A stretch of 64,000 nt of DNA from JANQSP01 sp965226095 (lineage in GTDB: Bacteria; Bdellovibrionota; Bdellovibrionia; Bdellovibrionales; UBA1609). How positions within the stretch are numbered: the first letter of the stretch is position 1; each line of letters begins with the position of its first letter. The position numbers and the translations under genes are program-made. Below, piece by piece: positions 9,140-18,337 of the stretch. The notes beneath the pieces are model-generated. The model was not told the origin of the DNA, ran no database searches, and was given only the letters and a program-made list of their open reading frames with translations. Location: assembly GCA_965226095.1 (NCBI GenBank), contig OZ245336.1:372001-436000 (forward strand). The letters are read 5' to 3'.

Positions 9140-10635
9140 TAATTAGACCTCAAATTTTCCAGCTTGGATTTTTGTTTCCATTGACTGATTTTTTTTATGG
9201 TGGATTTTTTCTTATATTGTTTATAAGCCATAATAGCTGTAGAGATGAGGAATACTCTATCATCTATAAAGTTTAAAAATTCTTTTTGATTATCATTATT
9301 CATAATATCTTTTATAAAATTATTTGTATAAGAGCCGTCTATAAAATGTTTATGTAATAAAATATTTCTATGAAATGAAATATTGGTTTTAATACCTGTA
9401 AGAGAAAATTCTGCTAGAGCCCTTTGAGCTTTATTAATGCAATCGTTACGGTCTTTTCCCCAGCAGATGAGTTTTGCCAACATAGGATCATAGTGAATAG
9501 GCACCTTATATCCCATATAACAATACCCATCTACTCGAACAAAAGGACCTTGTGGTATACGACAACGGCGAATACGGCCAGGGCTAGGTAAAAAAGTGTT
9601 TGGGTCTTCAGCACAAATTCGCATTTCAATGGCATGTCCGGTTTGTTGAATATCTTCTTGAGATAGTTTAATCTTATGTCCGGAAGCAATAAAAATTTGT
9701 TCTCTTACAATATCCACACCAGTGACTAGCTCAGTGACTGGATGCTCCACTTGTAATCGAGTGTTCATTTCCAAAAAGTAAAACTTATTGTTTTTAGTAT
9801 CGTAAATAAATTCTACAGTGCCGGCATTTGTGTATTTGATTTTTCGAGCAATTTTAACTGCTAATTCAGTCATTTCTTTTTTAATTTTTTTTGGTAATGT
9901 AAAACTTGGAGATTCTTCAATAAGTTTTTGATGTCTTCTTTGAATAGAACATTCCCGCTCAAAAAGATGTAATGTTTTTCCGTGTTGATCTGCTAAAATT
10001 TGTACTTCAATGTGTTTAGGGTTTTGAATAAATTTTTCCATAAAAATATCTTTATTTCCAAAAAAGTTTTTAGCTTCCATTTGACAGGATTTAAAAGCAA
10101 GGGGCAGTTCTTTTGGTTGATAGACACTTCGAATGCCTTTTCCACCCCCACCAGCACCAGCTTTTAAAATAATTGGATAACCTATTTTTTCTCCAGTTTC
10201 CCCAGCTTGTTTAATATCTTTGAGAGGTTCGTTGGTTCCTGGAGGTACAGGGACACCTAGATTTTGCATGAGTTTTCTGGCTTGGATTTTATCTCCCATA
10301 ATAGAAATAATTTCTGGTGAAGGGCCAATGAAATTAATACCAGCTTGCCCACAGGCTTTTGCAAAAGCAGAATTTTCACTCAAAAAACCGTAGCCTGGAT
10401 GAATAGCATCTACTTGAGCATTTAAAGCCACTTCAATAATTTTATTTATATTTAAGTAGGATAATCCGGAGTTGGCTGGTCCTATATAGTAGGCTTCATC
10501 AGCTAACATAACATGTAAACTATTGCGATCTGCATCAGAATAAATAGCTACAGTTTTTATACCTAATTCTGTACAGGAGCGAATCACTCTAATAACAATT
10601 TCCCCTCTATTGGCTATTAGTATTTTTTTAAACAT
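9139..10635 (-). CDS. Biotin carboxylase subunit of acyl-CoA carboxylase
   Basis: ATP-dependent carboxylation of biotin. The N-terminal domain begins FKKILIANRGEI. The ATP-grasp domain carries the glycine loop KAGAGGGGKG and the catalytic segment EMNTRLQVEHPVTE, followed by the C-terminal domain (GHAIEMRICAEDP). At 498 aa it is about 50 residues longer than AccC, with a basic tail of unknown role. It sits between carboxyltransferase and carrier genes, so it probably serves a two- or three-subunit propionyl-/acetyl-CoA carboxylase. Whether it also does the AccC job in fatty-acid synthesis depends on whether accBC genes exist elsewhere. Confidence 0.93.
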   Translation of the reverse strand: MFKKILIANRGEIVIRVIRSCTELGIKTVAIYSDADRNSLHVMLADEAYYIGPANSGLSYLNINKIIEVALNAQVDAIHPGYGFLSENSAFAKACGQAGINFIGPSPEIISIMGDKIQARKLMQNLGVPVPPGTNEPLKDIKQAGETGEKIGYPIILKAGAGGGGKGIRSVYQPKELPLAFKSCQMEAKNFFGNKDIFMEKFIQNPKHIEVQILADQHGKTLHLFERECSIQRRHQKLIEESPSFTLPKKIKKEMTELAVKIARKIKYTNAGTVEFIYDTKNNKFYFLEMNTRLQVEHPVTELVTGVDIVREQIFIASGHKIKLSQEDIQQTGHAIEMRICAEDPNTFLPSPGRIRRCRIPQGPFVRVDGYCYMGYKVPIHYDPMLAKLICWGKDRNDCINKAQRALAEFSLTGIKTNISFHRNILLHKHFIDGSYTNNFIKDIMNNDNQKEFLNFIDDRVFLISTAIMAYKQYKKKSTIKKISQWKQKSKLENLRSN

Positions 10636-10673
10636 TTATATTCTCATTTGTTGTGTGTAAAAAATAAAATTTT

Positions 10674-12251
10674 TTACAAAGGGATATTACCATGTCTTTT
10701 AGATAAAGATTTTTCTCTTTTGTTTTGCAACAGTTCCACAGATTTTATTAAATGTTCTCTGGTCATAGCTGGTTCAATAACAGCATCAATATAACCTAAT
10801 TCTGCTGCTTTATAAGGATTATTAAAAAGTGTTTCATATTCTTGAGTTAGTTTTTCTTTTTCCTGTTGAGGGTTTTTAGATTGTTTAATTTGTTTCCTGG
10901 AAATAACATTGATAGCGCTTTCAGCTCCCATAACAGCAATTTCTGCTGAAGGATAGGCCAAATTAATATCTCCTCCCAGGTGTTTGGAGCCCATTACAAT
11001 ATAAGCACCACCATAAGCTTTTCGAGTAATGAGGGTAATTTTAGGTATTTTTGCTTCTGCATAAGCATAAAGAAGTTTTGCTCCATGATTAATAATTCCA
11101 TCATGTTCTTGAGCAGTTCCTGGTAAAAAACCTGGGACATCTACAAAACTAACAACTGGTAGATTAAAAGAATCACAAAACCGGATAAAACGTGCAGCTT
11201 TTATACTGGCAGGGATATTGATACATCCAGCCAGTACTTGTGGTTGATTAGCTACAATACCTACAGGGTATCCATTCAATCGAGCAAGGCCGGTAATAAT
11301 ATTAGAGGCATAATGTTCTTTTAATTCCAGAAAAAAAGAATCATCTATAACTTCTTTTATTAAGGTTTTCATATTATAGGGTTTTTTAATATTTTCTGGG
11401 ATAATTTGATTCAATGTTTCTGATCGTCTATCAATCGTATCTTTTGGTTCCTGATAAGGAGGATCATCTAAATTATTTTCCGGTAAAAAATTTAGCAATG
11501 TACGAATCATCATAAGGCATTGTTTATCATTCTGGCAGGAGAAACTGGCAATACCGGATTTTTCTGCATGTGTTTTGGCACCTCCTAATTCTTCCTTAGT
11601 GATTTCTTCGTGAGTGACTGTTTTTATCACTTCCGGCCCGGTTAAGAACATATAACTAGAGTTTTCCACCATAAAAATAAAATCTGATAAGGCTGGAGAA
11701 TAGACAGCACCGCCAGCGCAAGGTCCCATAATAGCGCTAATTTGAGGAATCACTCCAGAGAGGGAAACATTTTTTTGCATAATATCTCCATAACCGCCTA
11801 AAGCTGAAACACCTTCTTGAATTCGAGCTCCTCCTGAATCTTTTAAGCCTATGATAGGCGCACCTGCTTTTAAAGCTAAATCCATCACTTTTAGAATTTT
11901 ATTAGCTTGGGTACGGGACATACTACCACCAAAAACAGTAAAATCTTGACTGTAAACAAAAATTTTTCTTCCATTAACTCTTCCGTAACCGGTGATAACA
12001 CCATCTCCATAAATTTTTTGTTTTTCCATATCAAAATAAGTGCATTGATGTGTAACGAAACGATCTATCTCGGAAAAACTGCCAGGATCCAATAAAATGT
12101 TTAAGCGCTCTCTGGCCGTCAGACGATTATTGGCTTTATGTTTTTGATTTTTATCTTTTCCACCTCCTTCAAAAGCTAGCTGGTTTTTTTGATTTAACTC
12201 CTGAAGCTTTTGTTGGTTTGTTTGAATATTAGTTATTTTTGCTTTTTTCAA
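10674..12251 (-). CDS. Acyl-CoA (propionyl/acetyl-CoA) carboxylase carboxyltransferase subunit
   Basis: Fused N+C carboxyltransferase of the PccB/AccD5 type. Motifs: LTARERLNILLDPGSF, the oxyanion segment GGARIQEGVSALGGYGDI, GPCAGGAVYSPAL, PGFLPGTAQEHDGIINHGA and YGGAYIVMGSKHLGGD. I choose the TTG at 12251 (MKKAKITNIQ, 525 aa) because an excellent GGAAGGAG ribosome site sits at 12264-12257, 5 bases before it; the open frame extends 11 codons further into asnS. It overlaps asnS by 23 bases and is 38 bp from the biotin carboxylase gene. Substrate (propionyl versus acetyl) cannot be decided from sequence alone; propionyl-CoA is the commonest for this layout. Confidence 0.92.
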   Translation of the reverse strand: MKKAKITNIQTNQQKLQELNQKNQLAFEGGGKDKNQKHKANNRLTARERLNILLDPGSFSEIDRFVTHQCTYFDMEKQKIYGDGVITGYGRVNGRKIFVYSQDFTVFGGSMSRTQANKILKVMDLALKAGAPIIGLKDSGGARIQEGVSALGGYGDIMQKNVSLSGVIPQISAIMGPCAGGAVYSPALSDFIFMVENSSYMFLTGPEVIKTVTHEEITKEELGGAKTHAEKSGIASFSCQNDKQCLMMIRTLLNFLPENNLDDPPYQEPKDTIDRRSETLNQIIPENIKKPYNMKTLIKEVIDDSFFLELKEHYASNIITGLARLNGYPVGIVANQPQVLAGCINIPASIKAARFIRFCDSFNLPVVSFVDVPGFLPGTAQEHDGIINHGAKLLYAYAEAKIPKITLITRKAYGGAYIVMGSKHLGGDINLAYPSAEIAVMGAESAINVISRKQIKQSKNPQQEKEKLTQEYETLFNNPYKAAELGYIDAVIEPAMTREHLIKSVELLQNKREKSLSKRHGNIPL

Positions 12252-13563
12252 AAAAACTCCTTCCGTATAACCTGGGAAAAGCAATTGCTTCTCTGACGTG
12301 ATTAAGTCCAGTCAGCCAGGTTACAACCCGCTCCAATCCTAATCCAAAGCCGGAGTGTGGAAAATTACCATATCTTCTTAGATCCAAATACCATTCCATA
12401 TTATCTTTTTCCACTTTATGTTCTTTCATTCTTTGCTCCAACTTGTTTAAATTATTTTCTCTTTCTGATCCACCAATAAGTTCTCCAGCGCCTTCTATAC
12501 CTAAAAGATCAAAACTTAGAGAGTACTCAGGTTGTGTTTCATCTTGTTTCATATAAAATGCTTTTGTTTCTATGGGATAATGATGAATAAAAACTGGCTT
12601 GTCAAACTGAGTACTAAGAAAAGTTTCATCTTCTCCACCTAATTCCTTATTAGATTTTCCAGAAAAACTTGGATTCTGGTGTAATATTTTTATTGCTTCC
12701 TTATAATGAAGCCGTGGAAAGGGTTTTTCAATTTTTTCCAATGGTTTAATATCTCTGTTTAAAATTTGCAATTCCTGAGCTCTATTTTGCAAAACCTGTT
12801 TTACGATAAAAACTATTAGATCTTCAGCTAATTCCATACATTGATTTAGATTATAAAAAGCTACTTCTGGTTCTACCATCCAGAATTCCAGAAGATGTCG
12901 ACGAGTGCTGGATTTTTCTGCTCGGAAAACCGGGTTAAAACAATACACCTTTCCAAATGCTGCGGCAGCAGCTTCCATATAAAATTGTCCACTCTGACTT
13001 AAGTACATGGGATCTTCTTCTTCAAAAAAAGGGATCGAAAATAAAGTGGAACTACCTTCACAGGCATTAGGTGTTAAAATAGGTGCAGCTATTTCCAAGA
13101 ATTTTTTTTCATAAAAAAAACGATGGATGGCACGAGTGACTTCATGTCGAATACTCAAAACAGCATGTGTATTTTTAGATCTCAACCATAAATGTCGGTT
13201 TTTAAGTAAAAAATCAATTCCATGCTCCTTTTTTCCTATAGGATAAGGAGAGGTAGTGGTTTCTTCAGAGTTTAAGTTTTTCAGTTTTTGCACTTGAATT
13301 TCAAAACTTTGCTTCCAGGCTTTAACGATACCATGAACTTCTACTGTATTTTCCTGTTGCAGTGTTTTAAATATTTCAAAATCTTCTTTGCTTGTAGTGG
13401 TAGTGTTTAAAACACATTGGCAGATACCACTTCCATCCCGCAACAATAAAAAACAAATTCCTCCAGAGGATCTAAGATTATACACCCATCCTTTTAAGCA
13501 AACTGTTTTACCTTCATAATGAGATAACTCTGAAATTAAACTTTCTTGGTAATATGCTTTCAT
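12229..13563 (-). CDS. asnS: Asparaginyl-tRNA synthetase
   Basis: Class IIb aminoacyl-tRNA synthetase, 444 aa. It has an N-terminal OB-fold anticodon-binding domain (about 15-105, GWVYNLRSSGGICFLLLRDG) and a catalytic core with motif 2 FRAEKSSTRRHLLEFWMVEPE and motif 3 GFGLGLERVVTWLTGLNHVREAIAFPR. The LLEFWMVEPE form and the short core favour AsnRS over AspRS, which has a large GAD insertion that is missing here. First gene of the carboxylase operon. With GatCAB also encoded in the window, direct Asn charging by this enzyme would leave GatCAB to make Gln-tRNA(Gln). Confidence 0.95.
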   Translation of the reverse strand: MKAYYQESLISELSHYEGKTVCLKGWVYNLRSSGGICFLLLRDGSGICQCVLNTTTTSKEDFEIFKTLQQENTVEVHGIVKAWKQSFEIQVQKLKNLNSEETTTSPYPIGKKEHGIDFLLKNRHLWLRSKNTHAVLSIRHEVTRAIHRFFYEKKFLEIAAPILTPNACEGSSTLFSIPFFEEEDPMYLSQSGQFYMEAAAAAFGKVYCFNPVFRAEKSSTRRHLLEFWMVEPEVAFYNLNQCMELAEDLIVFIVKQVLQNRAQELQILNRDIKPLEKIEKPFPRLHYKEAIKILHQNPSFSGKSNKELGGEDETFLSTQFDKPVFIHHYPIETKAFYMKQDETQPEYSLSFDLLGIEGAGELIGGSERENNLNKLEQRMKEHKVEKDNMEWYLDLRRYGNFPHSGFGLGLERVVTWLTGLNHVREAIAFPRLYGRSFFEKSKNN

Positions 13564-13676
13564 AAGGGCTTACTTTGTAATAAAGGAGTTTGAAATAATT
13601 TACTAATGTAATATTTCATGTATAGCTCATATTTTCTTTGTTGAACATAATTGGTTTTTATATTACTTTATATAAA

Positions 13677-15059
13677 ATGAAAGATAAAAAATTGCAAAGT
13701 AAAAAACAGAATAATCCTCCTGGAAAGACTTCAAATAAAGCCAGAAAAAAAAATTCAGATGGCTATTCTATAAAGAACAGTGAAAAAAAACAACATAAAG
13801 CCCCGGTAAAAAATCTTGCTTTGATAGATACACAGGGTGCTTATGTTCGTATTGCCTGTTTAAAAAAGAAGAAGCTGACCGATTTATATATAGAGAGTAA
13901 AGAGAATCCTGCTTTAATCGGGTATATTTTTAAGGCCAAAGTAATTAAAAAGTATTTAGGTCTTAAAGCTTGCTTTGTGGATATTGGAATGGAGCAATCT
14001 GCTTTTTTATATATGGGAAGAAAACCTCGGCAAAGGTTCCTTGAAAAACCTGAGGAATCTTCTGAAGAAATTTTTAAAGAACCACAATTAGAGGATTTAA
14101 GAGAAGGACAAATGCTAACAGTGCAAGTGATTAAAGATTCAATAAAAGGAAAAAACGTTCGAGTGAGTTTGGATATAAGTCTGCCCGGGAGGAATCTTGT
14201 CTATTTACCAAATTCTTCATTTTATATAGGCCTTTCCAGACATATTACGGAGAATAGAGAGCAGTTGAGAGAACAAATAAGCCAGTGGAATCAAACAAAA
14301 GGCTTAATTTTAAGGACATTGGCAGAAGGAGTTTCTGATAAAGCATTAAAGATGGAATGGGAGAGTTTACAGAAATTATGGGAAAGTATTCAAAAAAAAT
14401 TATTGAGTCAGAAAAACCCTGGGCTCGTTTGGTCTAATTCTTTACTTGATATTCGATTTATAAGGGATGTTTTGACAGATGATTTTGATAAAGTTTTGAT
14501 AGATGATAAACAAAAATATAAAGATCTTTTAAACTTTATCAGTCAAAATATGCCAAAGTTTAAGAAAAAAATTTCTTTTTATGAGAGGAAAGATGTTTCA
14601 CTATTTAATTTATACGATTTAGAATCTGCTATTGACAGTTTATTAAATAAAACCGTGAGGTTAAAATCAGGTGGCTTTATTGTCATTGAAGAAACAGAAG
14701 CGGCTGTGGTTATAGATGTAAATACAGGGCGATTTATTGGGAAGAAGTCACAAGAAGAAAATATTTTAAAAACCAATTTAGAGGCAGCTCGGGAGATAGC
14801 ACTTCAGTTGAAACTACGATCTTGCGGAGGGATTATTTTAATTGATTTTATTGATATGGAAACAGAAAGCTATCGACAAGAACTTATAGATTGTTTACAG
14901 GAAGAATTGTCTCATGATCGGGTATATACTCAGGTGTTTCCTATAACTGAATTGGGTGTGGTACAGATGACTCGAAAAAAAGAACAACCTTCTCTTAAAG
15001 AAATATTGTGTGAACCTTGTTCAACTTGTGAAGGACGAGCCTACCTTAGGAAATCCTGA
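13677..15059 (+). CDS. Ribonuclease E/G family endoribonuclease
   Basis: Single-strand-specific endonuclease for mRNA decay and rRNA processing. From the ATG at 13677 it is 460 aa; an in-frame TTG at 13638 would add 13 residues without support. A lysine-rich N-terminus (1-45) leads into an embedded S1-like domain (KACFVDIGMEQSAFLYM). The catalytic Mg-binding aspartates are in VVIDVNTGRF and IILIDFIDM. The C-terminal CEPCSTCEG is the Zn-link cysteine motif that holds the dimer of RNase E/G. The protein stops right after this motif, so it is RNase G-like and lacks the RNase E scaffold tail. Divergent from asnS. Confidence 0.9.
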   Translation: MKDKKLQSKKQNNPPGKTSNKARKKNSDGYSIKNSEKKQHKAPVKNLALIDTQGAYVRIACLKKKKLTDLYIESKENPALIGYIFKAKVIKKYLGLKACFVDIGMEQSAFLYMGRKPRQRFLEKPEESSEEIFKEPQLEDLREGQMLTVQVIKDSIKGKNVRVSLDISLPGRNLVYLPNSSFYIGLSRHITENREQLREQISQWNQTKGLILRTLAEGVSDKALKMEWESLQKLWESIQKKLLSQKNPGLVWSNSLLDIRFIRDVLTDDFDKVLIDDKQKYKDLLNFISQNMPKFKKKISFYERKDVSLFNLYDLESAIDSLLNKTVRLKSGGFIVIEETEAAVVIDVNTGRFIGKKSQEENILKTNLEAAREIALQLKLRSCGGIILIDFIDMETESYRQELIDCLQEELSHDRVYTQVFPITELGVVQMTRKKEQPSLKEILCEPCSTCEGRAYLRKS

Positions 15060-15211
15060 TTTTATATTGAATAAATAAAAAATTGTTAATTTAATTGTTT
15101 CAAAAAGAAACAGATTCACTTTTTTAAGTGTAAAAAATAAGATTGTTGTATATAATTTAAAAAATCATTAAGCTAAAGAACTTTACTTTAATAAAATTTT
15201 AAGAATATCTT

Positions 15212-15709
15212 ATGAAGAAAAATATTTCATTTTTTATCCTGTTTCATTTTTTATCCACTCCCGCTTTTTCCCTTGAAACTAATCTGGTTCCTCTTTTTGA
15301 GACAATTTCATCTACTGGAGTGGCAAGTTGTCCGACTGTTATAGAAAATCTTCAAAATGAGCTTTTACAGAGCCCAAATATAAAAAATATTTCACCATCC
15401 ATGTTGGAGGTCTTAAAGAAATTTTTTCAAACCAAGTTATTGGATATTCAAAACGATCAACAGCTCTTATCCTCATTAACTCAATTAGGGTTCAATAATA
15501 AAGAAAAAATAGATGAAATACTTAAGCCAGTTATGGCTGGAGGAAATCCAGAAGAGATTCTGAATTCTTTATCTCAGTTGTTGGAAGGTATGCAATTGGA
15601 TTCAGGAGTACAAAAGCAATTGATAAAAAATTCTCCTGGGTTACAAATAGTGGAAGAACAGTTAAAAACAGCTTTTTCTAATTTAGATAAAAATATTGAC
15701 AACTTTTAG
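15212..15709 (+). CDS. Small secreted protein of unknown function
   Basis: 165 aa with a clear Sec signal peptide (MKKN, hydrophobic core, cleavage near PAFS-LE, about residue 20). The mature part is acidic/neutral and helix-forming with repeated Leu-Leu/Gln patterns (LLSSLTQLGF, ILNSLSQLLEGMQ). It contains one cysteine in the mature region and no domain I recognise. It lies between the RNase gene and rplU. The preceding 150 bp hold two small hairpins (TGTTTC/GAAACA at 15096-15112 and CACTT/AAGTG at 15117-15130) that could end the RNase transcript. Confidence 0.7.
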   Translation: MKKNISFFILFHFLSTPAFSLETNLVPLFETISSTGVASCPTVIENLQNELLQSPNIKNISPSMLEVLKKFFQTKLLDIQNDQQLLSSLTQLGFNNKEKIDEILKPVMAGGNPEEILNSLSQLLEGMQLDSGVQKQLIKNSPGLQIVEEQLKTAFSNLDKNIDNF

Positions 15710-15771
15710 AATGTTTGCGAAGACAAAGCTTGTGTCTTTATAAATTTTTAATAAGCTAAAAGGTGTTTTTT

Positions 15772-16149
15772 ATGTATGCAGTGATAGAAAAAGGTTCTCA
15801 TCAGTATAAAGTAGAAGCTGGCCAATTTGTTAGAATGGAAAAAATGGACTTGCCTAAAGGTGCTAAATGGAATTGTCAAAATATATTGGCTATTCAGGAT
15901 CAGAATGGTCAATTAATCACAGGCCAACCGTTTGTGGAAAAAGCAAAAGTGAGCGGCCTTATTGTAACTCATGGGAAGCTTAAAAAACAATTGATCTTTA
16001 AAAAGAAAAGACGTAAAGGCTATCGATTGACGAAAGGTCATCGTCAGGAGTTTACTGAGGTTTATATAGAATCTTTAAAGAGTCCAAATGGGGATTCCCA
16101 AAAAAAACCTCTGGTTAAAAAAACAATGGTTGAAAAGGAGAAAAATTAG
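15772..16149 (+). CDS. rplU: 50S ribosomal protein bL21
   Basis: 125 aa from the ATG at 15772, which is preceded by an AAAGG ribosome site. MYAVIEKGSHQYKVEAGQFVRMEK is the classic bL21 start, and KKKRRKGYRLTKGHRQEFTEV is the conserved C-terminal RNA-binding segment. About 22 extra residues (SPNGDSQKKPLVKKTMVEKEKN) extend past the usual end of around 103 aa. It is followed with no gap by rpmA, the standard rplU-rpmA-obg order. Confidence 0.97.
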   Translation: MYAVIEKGSHQYKVEAGQFVRMEKMDLPKGAKWNCQNILAIQDQNGQLITGQPFVEKAKVSGLIVTHGKLKKQLIFKKKRRKGYRLTKGHRQEFTEVYIESLKSPNGDSQKKPLVKKTMVEKEKN

Positions 16150-16413
16150 ATGGCTTCAAAGAAAGCTTCTGGAAGTTCAAAAAATGGTAGAGATTCACAG
16201 AGTAAACGCTTAGGTGTTAAACGTTTCGGTGGTCAATTAGTTAAGTCAGGTATGGTTATTGTACGCCAGAGAGGAACCAAGTTTTATCCAGGCCAGGGTG
16301 TTGGTATGGGTAGAGACTTTACTATTTATTCCCGTTTAGCCGGAAAAGTTCAATTTGAAAGATTGAATAAAAAGAAGTTAAAAGTGAGTGTTTATCCAAG
16401 CTCTCCCAGCTAA
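16150..16413 (+). CDS. rpmA: 50S ribosomal protein bL27
   Basis: 87 aa. It starts MASKKASGSSKNGRDSQSK, close to the canonical MAHKKAGGSSxNGRDSxxK whose N-terminus reaches the peptidyl-transferase centre. It continues with GVKRFGGQ and GMGRDFTIYSRLAGKV. The ATG directly follows the rplU TAG. No cleavable N-terminal extension (the Firmicutes type) is present. Confidence 0.98.
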   Translation: MASKKASGSSKNGRDSQSKRLGVKRFGGQLVKSGMVIVRQRGTKFYPGQGVGMGRDFTIYSRLAGKVQFERLNKKKLKVSVYPSSPS

Positions 16414-16415
16414 AA

Positions 16416-17363
16416 ATGTCTTTTATAGATCGAATGAAAATTAAACTAGCTTCAGGAAAAGGTGGAAGTGGTGTTGTCCATTTTGATCGTAGTCGTACGT
16501 CTCCTAGAGCTGGACCAGATGGTGGAGATGGTGGAAAAGGTGGTAATATTATTTTATCTCCCACTGCACGATTTAGGGATCTATCTCATTTAAAACCATT
16601 TAATTTATATAAAGCAGAGGATGGACAATCAGGTGGAGAAAGAAGAAAAAAAGGAGCTAAAGGTAAAGATTTATCTATAAAAGTACCTTATGGAACTATT
16701 TGTTATGATGTGAACGGACAAGTTTTAATGGAGTTGGATCGAGAAGATAAAAATTTTCTAATCGGTGGACGAGGGGGAAAAGGGAATAGATTTTTCAAGA
16801 CTGCTAGACTTCAAGCTCCTCAACAGAGTCAACCTGGTGAAAAAGGTCAGAAAAAAACAGTATGCTTGGAAATGAAATGGCGATCGGATGCTTGCTTAAT
16901 TGGTTTAAGAGGTAGTGGAAAAAGCTCTCTCATTTATCAACTTCATCCTCGTTTAAGAGACAAAAAAACAAAATCTTCTTCAATACCCCATCAGTTTTCT
17001 ATTCCATTACAAACTACTGTTGATTCTTCTTTATTATTGGTAGATTTACCTGGCTTAAGTGCTTCTACTTGTCAGTTTTTAAGACAAGCAGAAAGATCGC
17101 GCTTGTTAGTTTTTGTTATATCATTAAAAAGTCACTCTCCTCAACAGGTGTATCAATCTTTAAAAAAAGAATTATTAAAATATGATCAGAAAAAAGCTAC
17201 TCAATTAAATAAAAAACCGTGTGTAGTGATTCTTACGGATGAACAACTGAATGACTTTAAAGTGGAGTCAGCAGATTGGGATTGCCCAGTTAAAAAAGTG
17301 TGTTTTTCTTCTATTAACTCTCAGGTAGTACAGGGATTATTGGATGAAATCTGTAAAGTATAA
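16416..17363 (+). CDS. obg: Obg-like protein with degenerate GTPase domain
   Basis: 315 aa. Residues 1-158 are a well-kept glycine-rich Obg domain (GPDGGDGGKGGN, VPYGT, GGRGGKGN). The place (after rpmA) and fold identify it as Obg/CgtA, a ribosome-assembly GTPase. The G domain is abnormal. A P-loop remains (GLRGSGKSS, 163-171) and DLPG (210-213) matches G3. The G2 YPFTT motif is not recognisable (QFSIPLQTT in its place), the G3-following EGAxxGxGLG loop is deleted, and NKxD (G4) is replaced by TDEQ at 274-277. GTP specificity is therefore doubtful. Starts 2 bases after the rpmA stop and overlaps nadD-rsfS by 20 bases. Confidence 0.88.
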   Translation: MSFIDRMKIKLASGKGGSGVVHFDRSRTSPRAGPDGGDGGKGGNIILSPTARFRDLSHLKPFNLYKAEDGQSGGERRKKGAKGKDLSIKVPYGTICYDVNGQVLMELDREDKNFLIGGRGGKGNRFFKTARLQAPQQSQPGEKGQKKTVCLEMKWRSDACLIGLRGSGKSSLIYQLHPRLRDKKTKSSSIPHQFSIPLQTTVDSSLLLVDLPGLSASTCQFLRQAERSRLLVFVISLKSHSPQQVYQSLKKELLKYDQKKATQLNKKPCVVILTDEQLNDFKVESADWDCPVKKVCFSSINSQVVQGLLDEICKV

Positions 17364-18279
17364 TAAAGTAGCGGTTTTTGGTGGTTCTTTCAATCCTGTT
17401 CATAAAGGTCATTTAAATATAGTGTTGCAGGCACAAAAAAAGTTCAATTTTGACCAAATAAAAATTGTTCCAGTTTTTCAAAGCCCTTTTAGTCCAACCA
17501 TTACGGAGTTACCTATTATAGATCGATTGGAAATGTTAAATAAAATTTTTAATAAATATTCTTTTGTGGAAATAGATGATCAAGAGATTAAAAGAAAAGG
17601 TATTAGTTATACTGTGGATACAGTAAAGGCAGTGAGTGAAATTGCCAAGGAGGTTTTTTTAATTATAGGGATGGATCAACTTGTAATTTTTGATAGATGG
17701 AAGGATTATGAACAAATCTTTAAAAAAGTGCAATTGTTAGTTTTCCATCGAACAGGTGTAAATCCCAAACATATAAATTCAAATATTTTGAAAAAATTTC
17801 ATAAGAAAGTTCATTATATGAAATTAAATAATCTAGATATATCTTCTTCTGATATTAGACAAAGATTGCAAAAAGGTTTACCGGTTGATCGTTTACTTCC
17901 ACCAGGTTTAAAACAATGGATTCTTAAAAAGAATTTTTACACACAAGCAGCTTCTGTAGATTCAAAATTTTTTTTGGAATTCTGTAAAAAACAATTATTA
18001 ACTAAACAAGCAGAAAAAATAAAGATATTTGATCTAAGAAAAAAAAATACATTGCCATTTAATTTTACTCTAATAGCTTCTGGTTTGAATGTCAGGCATA
18101 CAAAAGTTTTAGCAAAATTTTTGCAAAAAAAAGTGCAAGAGAAATTTACTATCTCTACCAGTTATGTAGAAGGACAGGAAAATGGGGAGTGGATTGTTTT
18201 AGATTATGGAGATATCATTATTCATCTCTTTTATGATTACACGAGAGACTATTATTCTATTGAAGATCTATGGGACTGA
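17344..18279 (+). CDS. Fused nicotinate-nucleotide adenylyltransferase (NadD) and ribosomal silencing factor (RsfS)
   Basis: 311 aa with two complete domains. Residues 1-190 are NadD, which makes deamido-NAD from nicotinate mononucleotide: VFGGSFNPVHKGHL with the HxGH nucleotidyl-transfer motif, IIGMDQL, and SSSDIRQRL near the end. Residues about 205-311 are RsfS, which binds uL14 and blocks subunit joining in starvation: LIASGLNVRHTKVLA, YVEGQENGEWIVLDYGDIIIHLF and YYSIEDLW. Usually these are adjacent separate genes; here there is no stop between them. The ATG at 17344 lies inside the obg end. A 12-bp perfect hairpin begins at its stop codon. Confidence 0.92.
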   Translation: MKSVKYNKVAVFGGSFNPVHKGHLNIVLQAQKKFNFDQIKIVPVFQSPFSPTITELPIIDRLEMLNKIFNKYSFVEIDDQEIKRKGISYTVDTVKAVSEIAKEVFLIIGMDQLVIFDRWKDYEQIFKKVQLLVFHRTGVNPKHINSNILKKFHKKVHYMKLNNLDISSSDIRQRLQKGLPVDRLLPPGLKQWILKKNFYTQAASVDSKFFLEFCKKQLLTKQAEKIKIFDLRKKNTLPFNFTLIASGLNVRHTKVLAKFLQKKVQEKFTISTSYVEGQENGEWIVLDYGDIIIHLFYDYTRDYYSIEDLWD

Positions 18280-18302
18280 GAGCTTCTTAGAGAAGCTCTC
18301 AG
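18276..18302 (+). terminator. Perfect hairpin between convergent nadD-rsfS and recQ
   Basis: CTGAGAGCTTCT / AGAAGCTCTCAG, a 12-bp perfect stem with a TAG loop. It starts 1 base before the nadD-rsfS stop codon and is followed by TTTGT on the plus strand. The weak T tract makes it a structural transcript end rather than a textbook terminator. It may serve both converging transcripts. Confidence 0.65.
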
Positions 18303-18337
18303 TTTGTAATCTGCTTTGTGATGATTGTTTGAATTAT

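Noticed and set aside
15060..15211. Strong terminator after the RNase E/G gene
   Set aside because: Two short hairpins exist, but neither is followed directly by a T tract. Left as a remark in the neighbouring gene entry.
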